Shown: positions 13,340 to 24,201 of the stretch, one piece after another | Numbering within the stretch: position 1 is the stretch's first letter | Layout: each line of letters starts with the position of its first letter | The notes under the pieces: model-generated | The model's input: only the letters and a program-made list of their open reading frames with translations | Databases searched by the model: none | Told to the model about the DNA's origin: nothing | Made by a program: the position numbers and the translations under genes | From: Flammulina velutipes | Taxonomy: Eukaryota > Basidiomycota > Agaricomycetes > Agaricales > Physalacriaceae | Assembly: GCA_011800155.1 (NCBI GenBank) | Contig: CM022373.1 | Location: 1,798,001-1,862,000 of the forward strand | Length of the DNA stretch: 64,000 nucleotides | Direction of reading: 5' to 3'

Positions 13340-14113
13340 TCATTTGAGCAACTTTCCATAAACCTCCTTCTCGAATTCCTGGCTATTGAGATCTTCTTTG
13401 CCTTCAGCGATGTGCATTCGTGCAGCATCCAGCGCGTCAAGGACGATCTGGGGAATGTATTCCACAGGTGTACGAGAAGTATCCTGTGCTCTCCCAGCAT
13501 CAGTCTGGTCTCGAGGCAGATTCTCCGTCTCCATCACAGCTCGCTTGAGCTCTTCCCAGCCCCACTCCGTATCCGGCGAGCAGATTTTGTCGTCGTACCA
13601 TAACCAATCTGCCCCCTTGCCTTTAAGACCAGGGATTTGAGACATGGTCTTCCCACAGGTCAACATCAAGACAGCCACTGCAACTCGTGCACCAGGTTCC
13701 GGATGTGCGCCGGAAAACAGCGCCTTGATGAAGATGTCCGACATGACTTTCCATATGTCGGCCTTTTGCTCCTCGAGGGCTCGTGGCCGTCGGATGATGG
13801 ATTGCTCTATGATGACGGTCGGATCATGGTTGAGCAGAGTGTAGGCGCGTCCTAGAAGTGAAGCGTGGATACAGCAAGAAGGCCAATGAGTTCTAGTAGG
13901 ATTGCCGCCCCAAAAGACCTCTGGAGTTACACATTGTGTGACTTCGTGATAAATGAGGTCGCGCAGAGTGTTTGGAAGCTTGGGATCGAGAAGGTATGGA
14001 AGAAGGATGGTATCGATAGTTCCAGGTTCTGACCGGGCAAGTTTCTCGAGGTGTTGAGAATTCTTAACCTGAGAGAGATCGATGTGAGTAGGTTTGGGAG
14101 TAGTGGAAGTCAT
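13340..14113 (-). CDS. Uncharacterised 257-residue protein
   Basis: A single uninterrupted exon with a convincing start (MTSTTPKPTHIDLSQVKNSQ) and stop. The sequence has mixed composition, no signal peptide and no transmembrane segment. Notable stretches are TPEVFWGGNPTRTHWPSCC, ADIWKVMSDIFIKALFSG and GARVAVAVLMLTCGKTMSQ, with a helical C-terminus rich in Glu and Lys. I do not recognise a family. Length, clean frame and ordinary composition argue that it is a real gene, probably a fungal-restricted soluble protein. Confidence 0.7.
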   Translation of the reverse strand: MTSTTPKPTHIDLSQVKNSQHLEKLARSEPGTIDTILLPYLLDPKLPNTLRDLIYHEVTQCVTPEVFWGGNPTRTHWPSCCIHASLLGRAYTLLNHDPTVIIEQSIIRRPRALEEQKADIWKVMSDIFIKALFSGAHPEPGARVAVAVLMLTCGKTMSQIPGLKGKGADWLWYDDKICSPDTEWGWEELKRAVMETENLPRDQTDAGRAQDTSRTPVEYIPQIVLDALDAARMHIAEGKEDLNSQEFEKEVYGKLLK

Positions 14114-14491
14114 TGTGGGAGGTAAGAGTGAGAAAACTCGTGACGCGTCAAGCAGTGTTTTACTAAAGCGAGGATTTCTTCGGCGTGGGATGGCAAGAGG
14201 CGTTTGAAGGCATGAGAGTTCCTAGTCTGTTTTCCTTTTAGGCTCAGCCGTTATCGAACTCTATAGACTACAAATGCAAGCTCACCATGGTGGTGGTTCA
14301 TCAAGGTCCAAATGGATACGGTCCGATACTCCGAATTTGGAATCACGCAAAATGAAGGAGGAAAAGTATCTATATTCTTCTATGTTCTTCTCAATATAAA
14401 TAAATAGGGAGCTTTACGACATGTAAATACTCCATGGCGTTGCCCAAACCCCGTCCCCAAGTAAAAATATAAGTAACTCCATCCCCACACA
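14114..14491. other. Intergenic spacer
   Basis: Lies upstream of the 257-residue gene and downstream of membrane paralog A, both on minus. It contains T-rich and A-rich stretches and no supported gene. Confidence 0.4.
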
Positions 14492-16643
14492 TCAACTGCG
14501 CCACATCGATTTGAGGGGTGATCCCATCGTAGGTTCGCGTGCCCGTCGGACCAGTCGTCCAGATGGAGAAATGACGCTCGTATCAAGAATCTTCCTAGTG
14601 CGCTTCATCCCCCGCTTAACAGAAGCCGTAATCGAAGACAAAGATGGCGAAGGGAGTGGGCGGTAATCCGGCTCAAGGAGATCCTCGGCGGAGGGGATGA
14701 TTCGCATGTCGTATACGACTCTAACCATGAAAAGAAAGACGTCATCCTCGTCCATGTCAAGTTCCTCTTCCTCTTCAACAGTTTCCATCGGTGGTTCGCA
14801 CTCGTCGAGAAGCAAAGGGAATGATGTTGAGCTCGCTAACCAATTATCCATGCGCATGGGTAAATGTTTAGCGAGCTCAACATTCTCGTCTTCTTGGCTC
14901 GAGAGGTCGTCGTCCGGTTGAGTCGATCTTTGTGGCGGAGACGACGCTGTAGAAGGCGAAAGAGGAAAGGCGCCATAAGAGGGAAGCGCGTTGAAAGAAT
15001 CATTGTCGTCCGCCTCGCTCAAAAGTGACTGGAGAGACTCCGAAGTTGAAAGAAGGGACTCATTCGACGGCGAAAGGATTGATGCAATAAAGTCGCGGTC
15101 ATCGTCAGAATCATCGTCGTCGCTGAAAACAAGAGATTGGTACGATGGAGAACATGAAGTGGGAGAGTGCACACCTGAAGAACCCGTCCGACAATGGTGG
15201 CAGTAAAGATAAGAGATCGTCGTCGTCGATCGTTTTTGAGCCCGAGAAAAGGCAGGAAAAAGATATCTCGGGAGAGGAAGGAGGTGATGAAGCAAAGGAG
15301 GAGTCGTCGCCGGAAAGATGGGATTGGTTCCATGGCGAAGATGAAGACGAGGGAGAAAAGTTGAATGATGGCGAAGGCGATGAAGGGATGGATGAGGAAG
15401 GTGATGGAGGGAAGTGTTCTTCGCCAGAGACGTCTTCGTCCTCGCTCGAGAGTGATTCCTGAGAATCTGCGGTCGGGAGAAGATCTAGAATGCTCTGGAG
15501 AGAGGGAGAAAGAGTGAGCTGAGAAAGCGCGGGTGCAGCTTCTCTATCGCGAGTCTGCCGAGTACACAAAACGAGGGAACCAATACAAGCCGCGTAGACA
15601 TGGATCGAACACTTGAGATGAGACTGAGCAAGACGCACCTGAACCAATAATCGAGACACAGTGATACCCATCTTGTTCTCCATGCCATACCAGCAACGCC
15701 AGAGACTGATGCCACCCGCACTCAACCAACAGGCCGCAAGACAGAGATGAGAGAACACAACCACTTCCACATTGCTGAGAAGGGACCAAAATGCCGGGAA
15801 AATCGGGTGCACTGAAAGATTAGCATACCACACCTCGATATTCACAAAAACACGGTCTACCCATTCGCACCTTGCCAACAGACTGGCACCAATGTCGTTG
15901 GCCATCGGAACGATATAGTCACAGACTGTCCAGTGACCCCTAGGAAACCAACTGGCGACAGTAACGATACAGTCCACGACGACCCCGTCCAAATCGTACA
16001 CGACGCGCCCTAAAATTCGGACGGTACGGGCGATGCTGAACACGACCACCATGTCGAAATCGGAGAGAATATCCCAGAGACAAGCACAGACCGTAGGAAT
16101 CTGGCTGGCACCAAGGGCGAGAGAGGCAAAGGCGATCATCTTAAGGGTGCGCGAGAGCCACACGAGAGCCACGAGAGTAGGATCGGACGCGACGGCGGTC
16201 TTGACGTCGCAAAATATGGTGGCGCACCGAATCACAAAGGGCGATGCTAGAACAGAGCAAGAGAAGAGGCTGGAGAAAGAGGTGTGGGAAGAGGAGGAGG
16301 AGGAGGAAGAAGGAGAGAAAGGCGGGATGAAGCGGGGAGCGGATTCGACCTCGGCGGCTTTGGCGAGTTGGCCATGACGCTGGAGGATCAAGAGGACAGT
16401 GACAAGGGCCGCGGCGAAGATAGCGAGGATAAATGGGAAGGGTGAGATGGAGTTGGAGGTGAGGGTGGTAACAGTCGGCATCGCCATGGGACGAAGGCAC
16501 GACGTGGGCTCGAAGATAACGGCAGGGCGAAGGCGCAGCGCGGTCTCGGCGGTAACAGCAGGTTGGAGAACAAACGGGGTTGGCAGGATGCATAACAACG
16601 CGACGTAAACGACGAGGAAGATGGCAAAGTGGATGGCAAACAT
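14492..16643 (-). CDS. Tandem membrane protein paralog A, unknown function
   Basis: Two exons: exon 1 from 16643 (MFAIHFAIFLVVYVALLCIL) to near 15172, and exon 2 from near 15122 to 14492. I do not recognise the family. About five hydrophobic segments are visible: the N-terminus, FPFILAIFAAALVTVLLILQ, KMIAFASLALGASQIPTVCA, VVVFSHLCLAACWLSAGGIS, and a segment near CSIHVYAACIGSLVLC. A long Ser/Asp/Glu-rich tail follows with a conserved patch, VELAKHLPMRMDNWLASS, then a basic C-terminus. Paralog B (18565-20931) shares the whole layout, including the splice phase and the promoter. The frame is open for 84 codons upstream of 16643, but that stretch covers the TATA box, so 16643 is taken as the start. 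Probably a lineage-specific integral membrane protein with a cytosolic tail. Confidence 0.75.
14824..14883. repeat. Near-perfect palindrome inside paralog A
   Basis: Perfect 16-bp inverted arms at 14824-14839 and 14868-14883 flank a 28-nt centre that itself holds the palindrome ccatgcgcatgg. The whole lies in the coding region for VELAKHLPMRMDNWLASS. Confidence 0.85.
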
Positions 16644-16724
16644 GGTAGCCGAAGGAGTTTCAAAATATCGAATGGGTGGTACGAGGGAAAGAGAACCTTG
16701 GAGTGATCGAGAATCGTACTTGTT

Positions 16725-16732
16725 CTTATATA
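16725..16732 (-). promoter_or_regulatory. TATA box of paralog A
   Basis: TATATAAG on the minus strand, 82 bp before the ATG. The same element at the same spacing precedes paralog B. Confidence 0.7.
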
Positions 16733-17499
16733 CCCAAAAACCAACAACAGGGCCAAATATAAACGTGGCGCAATTTCCCGGTAAGCCTTTTGGCAGATGC
16801 ATAGACGTAGAAGGTCCATCGCAACAGGCATCGCCCAGTACAACATTGCGTTTCCGTCCGCCTTTGTTAAGGCGATTTGGCATCTTCCTTGTCAAAGCGT
16901 CAACTCACAATTCATTATCCGCCTAGAAACCAACAATACCTGTGAATCGCTCTAGGCGTTATCCCATATCAGCTCAAAAATCGGTACGCTGATGGAAGAA
17001 ACGGACTACATTCGCGCGATTATCGTCCTAAATATGCAACAGATGAAAAAAAAAACTGGAATCAACGTCATACGTAGATTACCATACAACGACTTGGGTC
17101 CCGTAAACGAAGACTTCCCAGGCAGACGTGGCGTCTTCGTTCGATCCAGAATCGCGGAGTCCCGGTGGCCAAAGTCGCCAATGTGCTCATATACGTCGTT
17201 GGTCCAGCCAGCCTCTTTGATTCCAGCGTTTGAATTCTTTTCTTGCAAAGATGACCACACTGAATATTCCACGAGTTATGTAAAGAGGATTCCGGCTGGT
17301 CGACGACAAAACCGATACAGACTCGGACGACGTCGTGTCGAGAGAGAAGAGGGACGCGTTCTGACTTTCTTGTGAAGTGTAGTCCGTTCTAGAGGTATGC
17401 TGACAAAGATTTCCTATGGCTCCGTGGCTCGCTCCATTGGCAGGCCAAGTAAGCTGGTGAGGTCCTCATATTTCTGCCAATATCTATGTCGATGTCCAG
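16733..17499. other. Upstream region of paralog A
   Basis: The part next to the TATA box (to about 16,930) resembles the matching stretch upstream of paralog B. The rest (about 16,950-17,499) holds only short frames. It may include further decayed sequence continuing from the amidase relic, but I cannot assign it. Confidence 0.4.
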
Positions 17500-18290
17500 G
17501 GAAGAGCCAACTCATGTGAAGAGGGCTGCCTCCACAAATGTATACTTTGTTGTATGGGTTAAGAGAGCGACCCCAGAGCGGATTATTGCCAAATGTTGTA
17601 AGTGTTGCTTTGGGAGTGCTGGTCTCGACAAGGGTATACTGTCAGTCGGATCTCGTCGGGACAATACGACCTAGCGTCATTTAGGTTGCGAGCCTTTGAA
17701 CAAGCAGTCGACATCCCGATGAGCAAGTGCTTCCGGCGCTCGTCCTTGGTGGGCGCGTTCCAAGCTGAACTGCGATGATTAGAGGTACCATCTGTAGACA
17801 CGTTAAAGAAGATATATTTATGATTGGGAGCAACGTACTTTCGACCGCATCCTCGTTCACTGAAGCCCATAGTCGTGCTGCCTAGACGCGTCAAAGGGGA
17901 GGATAGTAGACTGCTATTGGTCCGACTAGACAAAAGTAAGGCTCTGGATGTGAGACGAAGAGCGCATTGCTACGGACCTTTATGCTGAACAGTACGCTGT
18001 ACAATGGTCCATCCCCGAACCAGCCTCCAGCTTCTTAGCAGCATCTCGAGCCTCGTATAAACATGACTATCCATGGTTGAGCACCGTGCTGGTCGCATCT
18101 AGGGTGCACCTCACTTTCGGTTAGACAAATCGTCTGGTCATGGGCAACAATAGAGAGCTGTGTATACGCTTCTAGCACGCCTGAGGCCGTCCATTTTCTT
18201 TGCAATGTTGTCGACAAGATACGTGCCACTGAAGAGGATGAAAGTAGGAAACAAGGTCTACTGCCAAACAAAGTAAATGGTACCTGTGGC
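17500..18290 (-). pseudogene. Decayed amidase (amidase-signature family)
   Basis: Minus-strand fragments line up in order with fungal acetamidase-type enzymes but are split by frameshifts. At 18271-18100 the frame reads VARILSTTLQRKWTASGVLE and AHDQTICLTE, the helical N-terminal region. A shifted frame then gives ARDAAKKLEAGSGMDH. Near 17,880 WASVNEDAVES resembles the segment before the catalytic core, and at 17,525-17,587 NPLWGRSLNPYNKVYICGGS matches the glycine-rich signature start, but the usual SSGGE continuation is lost. No open frame spans more than about 116 codons. The relic sits between two tandem membrane paralogs. The family call rests on motif memory only. Confidence 0.6.
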
Positions 18291-18564
18291 GCTCAAGTAT
18301 GCGTGATCAGACATAAATGCTTTCCCAAGCATCGAGTTCGCTCTGCTCGTTTCGCGTAGAAATAGGCTTTTTACTTCCACAGAAAACGCCCTTGATAAGT
18401 AGCTGAAGGATGGTGATTAGAATGAATCGCAGACGGACTGAGGCTCTCAGTTGAGACACGCGGGATTATAGCCAGTAATTAACTCGATATTCATCTATAG
18501 ATATACACACAAGCAAAATAAATAGAAGACATAACATCCACCACACAATAAAACCCAACGCCAC
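18291..18564. other. 3' flank of paralog B
   Basis: AT-rich spacer after the paralog B stop; no gene seen. Confidence 0.4.
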
Positions 18565-20931
18565 CTAGAACCGCCACCGAGAATTATCTAGAACAGTTGG
18601 CCACCTTCGTAGTACCCGCTTGTTCGAGGACGAGGTCGTGCTACTGTCGAAAGGCTTCTCCGTCCGGGGTAGCCGCTTGACAGCCGTAGAAACCAAAGTC
18701 GCTTTCCTGAGCAAGATGCGAGTCGCCCGCTGTAGCGCCTCCTTCGTATCAGATCGGGATTGCTGGAAAGCGGATTTGACGTGTGTCTTGGTCTTGGTTG
18801 GGGAAAGAGGTCTGGTAGAGGGAGACGGCTCATCCTCTTCGTCGATGGTATCCAGTCGAGGCGCAAGAATAAAACGACGGCGGAGTGGAACACGGAGGAC
18901 CTTTGGGATGGAGTCGAGGGGCGGAGGCGAAGATGTTGGGCTCGCTAACCAATTATCCATGCGCGTAGATAACTTTTTAGCGAGTCCAACATCCACATCC
19001 TCTTGGCTCGAGGAATCGCAATCCGGTTGGGTCAACGGTGTCGTGAGTTCCGAAGAGGCTGATGCACGTTTCGAAGGCGATGACGACGGCCGAAGAGGGT
19101 AGGAAGAGGGAGGAAGTTTATCGAAGGAGTCTTCATCATCTTCAAGGCTCGAGAGTGATCGGAGAGAATCTTCCGAAAGCAGTGACTGGTTCGACGAGGA
19201 AAAGATAGAGGCATAGAATCCACCGTCAGAGCTATCTTCGTCATCACTAGAAGGAGAGGGTTAGTACGACAGATAAGACGAAGCTGGAGGGACATACCTG
19301 TCGGAGGAATCTCTAATGTACTCCTCGTCGATCGTCGAATGGGAATCCGAGGCCGAAAATTGGCAGGAGTGGCAGGATTCATCGGCACGGAAGAAAGGGA
19401 ATAGACTCCATAGGGACGATGAAGATGGAGTAGAAGAGGATGGCGACGGAGGGAGAAGGTCGTCGTTGAAGTCGCTCCGAGAATCCGGAAGCGGTGCGTC
19501 CTCGGTGCAAGTAGGTTCAACCTGGTCCCATGGCGACGACATTGACGCAAAGAAATCATCATCGGCGACTGGATGGCGAGAATCTGCGGGCGAGAAAAGC
19601 CAAGAGGAAGGGGAGGAGGGAGAAGGGCAGGATGGCTGGGACGAGAAATGTAAGGGAAAAGTTACACCGTCAAAGCTGTCCTCGTCTTCCTTCAATACTG
19701 AACCCAAAGATTCACAACCAGAGATACCATCCTCTCCACCCGGAAACGAATCTGGACAACGCGAGAGCGGAACAAGATCTATGACTCGCTGAAGAGAAGG
19801 AGAAAGTGTGAGCTGATAAAACGGAGCCGCAACATCTCTTTCACGAGCCCGACGAGTAACCACAACGAGCGAACCAACACAAGCCACATAGACAAGGATC
19901 GAACACTTGAGATGAGACTGAGCGAGACGCACCTGCACCGACAACCAAGCCATCATGATACCCGTCTTGTTCCTCGTGTCATACCAGCAACGCCCGAGAC
20001 TGATGCCACCCGCACTCAACCAACAGGCCGCAAGACTGACGCCAACGAACACAACCACTTCCTCGCTGATGAGAAGGGACCAAAATGCTGGGAAAATCGG
20101 GTGCGCTGAAAGATTAGCATAGAACGCCGTAATACTACTCACAAGAGCACGCTCCACCGACTCGCACCTTGCCAACAGACTGATACCAATGCCGTTGAAA
20201 GTCGAGATGATCCATTCAAAGACTGTCCAGCGATCCCTAGGTAAAAGACTAGCGACATTGACAATAGCATCCACGACGATCTCGTCCACATCGCACACGA
20301 CACGCCCGACGAATCGGACGGTACGGGCGACACTAGACGCGGCCACCATATCTTTGGAGGGAATGTCCCAGAGCCAGGCGCAGACCGTAGGAATCTGGCT
20401 GACCCCAAGGGCGAGAGAAATAAAGGCGATAATCCTGATATTGTTGAAGAACGACCCGGGAGCCACGAGAGTAGGATTGGACGCGACGGAGGCATTGACA
20501 TCGCTAAATCCGGTGGCGCGCTGGGTCTTGAAGGGCGATGCGAGAGCATGACAGGAGAATGGGCGGGAGCAGGAGGCAGAAGGAGAGATGGAGGGAGAGA
20601 AAGGCGGGATGGAACAGGGAGCGGATTCGACCTCGACGGCTTCAGCGAGTTGCCCACGGCGTTGGATGACCACGAGGACGGCGACGAGGGCCACAAAGAA
20701 GGAAACAAGGATGAACGACATGGGCGAGATGGAGTTGGATGGGACAGTGACCATCGTAGGCGTGGTGGTAGGGGGAACACACAACGTGGGCTGGAAGGAC
20801 TCGAGGATAACGGCGGGGCTGAGGCGTCGCAACGAGGTCTCGACCATAGCGGGTGAATCAAGTGGGTTTGGAAGGATGAAAGGCAGGGTGATATAGACGA
20901 CGAAGAACACGGCGAGCTGAATGGCAAACAT
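18565..20931 (-). CDS. Tandem membrane protein paralog B, unknown function
   Basis: Two exons: 20931 (MFAIQLAVFFVVYITLPFIL) to near 19309, then about 19258-18565, joined in the same phase as in paralog A (exon 1 ends in the Asp/Ser-rich segment, exon 2 opens SDDEDSSDGGFYASIF). The hydrophobic segments match those of A, for example MSFILVSFFVALVAVLVVIQ and IIAFISLALGVSQIPTVCAW. Strongly shared blocks are ANLSAHPIFPAFWSLL, ACWLSAGGISLGRCWYD and VQVRLAQSHLKCSI. The tail is acidic/serine-rich with DVGLAKKLSTRMDNWLASPT, and the C-terminus is basic. The paralogs are clearly homologous but diverged in the tail, so the duplication is not very recent. Function unknown. Confidence 0.75.
18932..18993. 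repeat. Palindrome inside paralog B
   Basis: 17-bp arms (18932-18948 and 18977-18993) with one mismatch around a 28-nt centre, at the position equivalent to the palindrome in paralog A. Confidence 0.8.
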
Positions 20932-21528
20932 GGTAGCCGAAGAAATTCACAATATCGGATGGGTGGTACGAGGGAAAGAGAACCTTGAAGTGATCGAGAA
21001 TCGTACTTGCTCTTATATACCCAAAAATCAAAAACACTGCCAAACAGAAACGTGGCGCAATTCTCTGGTGAGTCCATCAACGGAAGCGTGGGCGCTTAAC
21101 ACCTTTGAAAGATTCGTCACCCAGTACATAATCGAGTTTCCTTCTGCCTTTGCAAAGGCGATTCGCCTTATTTCCTGTCAAAGTGTTAGCTCACAATACA
21201 ACGTCTAAGAAACCAACGATACCCGTGAAACGCTTTAGGCGTTTATTCCACAAGAGCAGTTCAGGCGCTCTACCGTGACTGTCGGTGAGTAGACAGAACA
21301 AGGATTTGATACTGCCCATCTTTATGACTGTTTCTAGTAGAAGAACCGGGCATTTGTGGTAGAACGATTCAGTCAGACTAAGAATGAAAAGAGATCGTTG
21401 CAGTGCTGAGGAAGGTGAACGACCTTGATGGCGAATGCGAAATCAACCTTGGAGCTGGAATCCGAGTCAGTACGGATAGTAAGGTGGTGGTAAAAATAGC
21501 AATACAAAGTCCAACGAATACATAGAAT
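20932..21528. promoter_or_regulatory. Promoter of paralog B and 3' flank of HFI1
   Basis: The minus-strand TATATAAG at 21012-21019 is 81 bp before the paralog B ATG. The surrounding 200 bp closely match the paralog A promoter. The rest, up to the HFI1 stop at 21529, shows no gene. Confidence 0.6.
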
Positions 21529-22670
21529 CTACCTCCCGCCTTTCAGAACCTCCTTCACTCCACTGCGCTGCGCAAGTAGAGCTAGAAGCTGTGATTTTGT
21601 ACCATTCGCTCCTTCCACTGGATTCTTCACCAATGCCTGGTCCTCTTCGTCATCTTCTCGTTCCCCAAAGAGTAGACGCATTGCAGCTGCGCTCTGGTAG
21701 GGCAAGTCTGACGGCGCTAACGCGAACAAAGTCTCGAATGATGATGTGGATAGGACCTTGGCTTTGGAAGTCCGTTGTCCGTCACCTGATGGTGCAATGG
21801 ATGATATTGCGAGGGACTCGGATGTCAGCGTTAATGCATGGGTTATGAGCTGCTTTAATTTGACCTGAAGATGGTTCAATCAGGTGGGAGCAATGCATCA
21901 GGTTATTGGGAATTACCTCGCATGCAAGATGCATGAGGGATGATGCCATCCTGGAAGGAGAGCCCAAGTTATTCTGTGCGCAAATGAGGTTCATGCGATC
22001 CGCAATGTGTTGCTGGTTGGGTGATCGCGTCGTAGCGGCTAACTGGACAGCCAAACGACTCCCAGGAGGTTCTGTAACCAAGTGTCAGTACGATGTCACT
22101 CAGAGAAATGCTCGACGCGTACCTCCTCGTTCGGGAAGAAGTACAACGCCACGCTCGCGCGCTATCTCGTCCGTTTCGGGTCGCGGCCGAGGTGGTTCAA
22201 TGGGTGGCGGAATATCGTGTAGATGGGCTATTCTCTCTCTTTCATTCCTCCCAATGGACACTGTCCAGCGTTTGAGTCTTTCCGAGCGGATGCTACCATA
22301 GTCGTCGGGCCCCTGGTACGGTAACGTTCTCCGCCGCTTACGCGGTGGTTGCTTTGGTATGTCGGGGGGAGGCGTAGCAGGTCGCTTGAAGCTACGAGCG
22401 TCAAATATAGATATTATGAGAGCATTGTGTAATTGAACTAAGCAAGGTCAATGCATGAATCGCGTTCACTTCATTGATTTACTTACTTAGATGTTGAGCA
22501 TCCAGCACCGGTTTGAGAGCCTCTTCGAGCTCTGTGCGCGATATTTTCCCAGAAATGAAACGAGCAAGTGTTTCAAAGTAGATGGAGGCCTTTTGACCGA
22601 GCAGTGTGCTAAGTTGTTGTTTGATGGAGGAGGTTGAAGGTAAAGACATGCCGATCACTTTGGTCATCAT
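21529..22670 (-). CDS. HFI1: SAGA complex subunit Hfi1/Ada1 (TADA1)
   Basis: Four exons: 22487-22670, 22123-22437, 21917-22071 and 21529-21864; all junctions keep frame. The N-terminal block IYFETLARFISGKISRTELE then LIQLHNALIISIFDA across intron 1 is the SAGA-Tad1 signature (a conserved FxxGKISRxE helix followed by LHNxLIxSI). A Pro/Arg-rich linker (PPRKRRRTLPYQGPDDYG) follows. The C-terminal half carries LAVQLAATTRSPNQQHIADR and SFETLFALAPSDLPYQSAAA, which fits the histone-fold region by which Ada1 pairs with Taf12. Hfi1 is a structural core subunit of the SAGA transcription coactivator. The start could be 22670 or the internal Met at 22649 (MSLPSTSSIK), which looks more family-like. Confidence 0.85.
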
Positions 22671-22817
22671 TGTACTCTTTGTCTAGTTCGGACACAATTC
22701 TAGTACTCAAATCCATACCAGAATACCGGTAGACATTACAATTCAAAGCGTAAAATAAGTAAGATGGTTTAGGATGAGTTGACAACAGAAAAAAACCGCT
22801 ACAGGGCAGTCTACAAT

Positions 22818-24014
22818 CTAATCCATGCGAATGGCGGCCTCTAGCAAACACCATTAATACAGAGTCTAAGGAGAAGGGGGAAAACGTACTGAAAAACTCA
22901 TAGGACAGCCAGCAAATAGCTGTACTGGGCATGGTTGTCAACACTCTGGGCGATAAGCCTCTAGTGAAGCCTTTGAGTCCATCTCTTGCCCATATTATCT
23001 TGAAAGCCCCAGTCATGTTCTTCACACCGCGGATCTCTGCGTCTTGAGATGATCCTTTGGTTTGTAGGATAGTTTTAGCGACGTCGAGAGGCGTAGTCAC
23101 GGCCGCGGCGATGGCACCCGCGATAGCTCCCGCGGTTATATGTGTGGATGGCGAGTATTCGTGTCGCGGATTTAGAACACGTTTGACCTGCTCGTACACC
23201 GTAAATTGTATGGCGTTGAACGGTATTGATATGGCCAATGTCGTAGGATACGACACGTAAAACGCAGCGAAACCTTCATTTCTGTACACCGTGCGCGCGC
23301 ACGTCAACACAGAACGAAATTCAGATCTGTGCATCTGCATGCGTTGCTTGATGACTGTGTTAATGTTGAGCCTCGTGTGGGATGGCAAATGGAGGAGATT
23401 CACCGTCGAATGGGTTCATGAGTGCGTCGGCCGCCGTCGTTGCAGATGCACCGGCCACGGCTTGGGAAAGGATAAGAAGATAGTCCACGGGAGCACGTAG
23501 AAAAGACGCACATGTTGCCAGCCACTGATTCCCTGCTTCGTTTCCACCCATGAGCTCTTTGACCGCCTCCAAGGTGCCGAAGTGGACCGCATGAGCTGGT
23601 CCTGCGCCAAGAACGACAGACCAGACGCCTCTCCATAATGCGCGTACGCCTTCGGTAGATGATATCCGGGTGAACGCGTTTCCTACTCCCGTATAGACAG
23701 CGACCGGGGATGTCGCGAAGACTTGCATCCGTGTCTGCGCGAAAAGTTTGTTGGCGGTATTGGACCCAACGTCGAACGCACCTTGATACTATCGATAGGG
23801 AACATAACAGTATGCTCGGATATTCCAGCCTGACAGACATTGGGGCATGCGGAAGGGACGGAAAAAGAAACATACAAGTGCTCCCGCCAGCATGTTGACC
23901 TATATAACAGAAAAAGATGGTCTAGACTTGGTAAAAGGGCGTAAAAGTGATAAAACGTACGCCGAGACTAGCATTTGGAGGTAGAGACTCGTAGTCGATT
24001 GATTCCTCCGCCAT
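22818..24014 (-). CDS. MRS4: Mitochondrial iron carrier (mitoferrin, Mrs3/Mrs4 type)
   Basis: Multi-exon SLC25 carrier. The start MAEESIDYESLPPNASLG is followed by VNMLAGALAGISEHTVMFPI. The three repeats carry the signature motifs PIDSIK (then TRMQVF), NPFDVIKQRM and TPLDVAKTIL. The segments LGAGPAHAVHFGTLEAVKEL, FYVSYPTTLAISIPFNAIQF and MPSTAICWLSYEFFK are diagnostic of mitoferrins, which import ferrous iron for haem and Fe-S synthesis. A 3' intron joins SYEFF to KAAIRMD and the stop TAG at 22818-22820. The promoter is short: the retrotransposon target site begins about 90 bp upstream of the ATG, so transcription may now depend on what is left or on element sequence. Confidence 0.9.
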
Positions 24015-24105
24015 TGAGCTTGTAAATGGCAGAGTCTGACGAGGGGAAAGAGTAACAGGTTGAAAGGCACGCCAAGTGGTAGCGGATAATCTGCACCGCT
24101 TATAT

Positions 24106-24119
24106 ACGAGTTCGCTCTT
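24106..24119. repeat. Target-site duplication, 3' copy
   Basis: acgagttcgctctt, identical to 35329-35342. It directly abuts the T run that is the element's A tail. The last two T's could belong to either. Confidence 0.9.
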
Positions 24120-24142
24120 TTTTTTTTTTTTTTTTTTTTTTT
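24118..24142 (-). other. A tail of the retrotransposon
   Basis: A run of 25 T on the plus strand, that is, an A tail on the element's sense strand. An AATAAA signal lies just upstream of it in the sense direction (plus 24154-24159 as tttatt). Confidence 0.9.
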
Positions 24143-24186
24143 GGTGGAAGCGTTTTATTGATCCTCGGTCAAGGGTATAGCTACTC

Positions 24187-24201
24187 GGCGACAAAGTCGC
24201 C
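24187..24201 (-). other. 3' UTR hairpin of the element
   Basis: ggcgac-aaa-gtcgcc: a 6-bp stem with a 3-nt loop, close to the A tail. This is the place where LINE reverse transcriptases often recognise their RNA; that role is inferred. Confidence 0.55.

Noticed and set aside
16644..16895. 84-codon N-terminal extension of membrane paralog A
   Set aside because: It covers the TATA box and promoter stretch conserved with paralog B, where the frame is not kept. The ATG at 16643 aligns with the paralog B start.
24118..24142. T run as a Pol III or factor-independent terminator
   Set aside because: It abuts the target-site duplication and follows AATAAA in the sense direction of the LINE, so it is the A tail.
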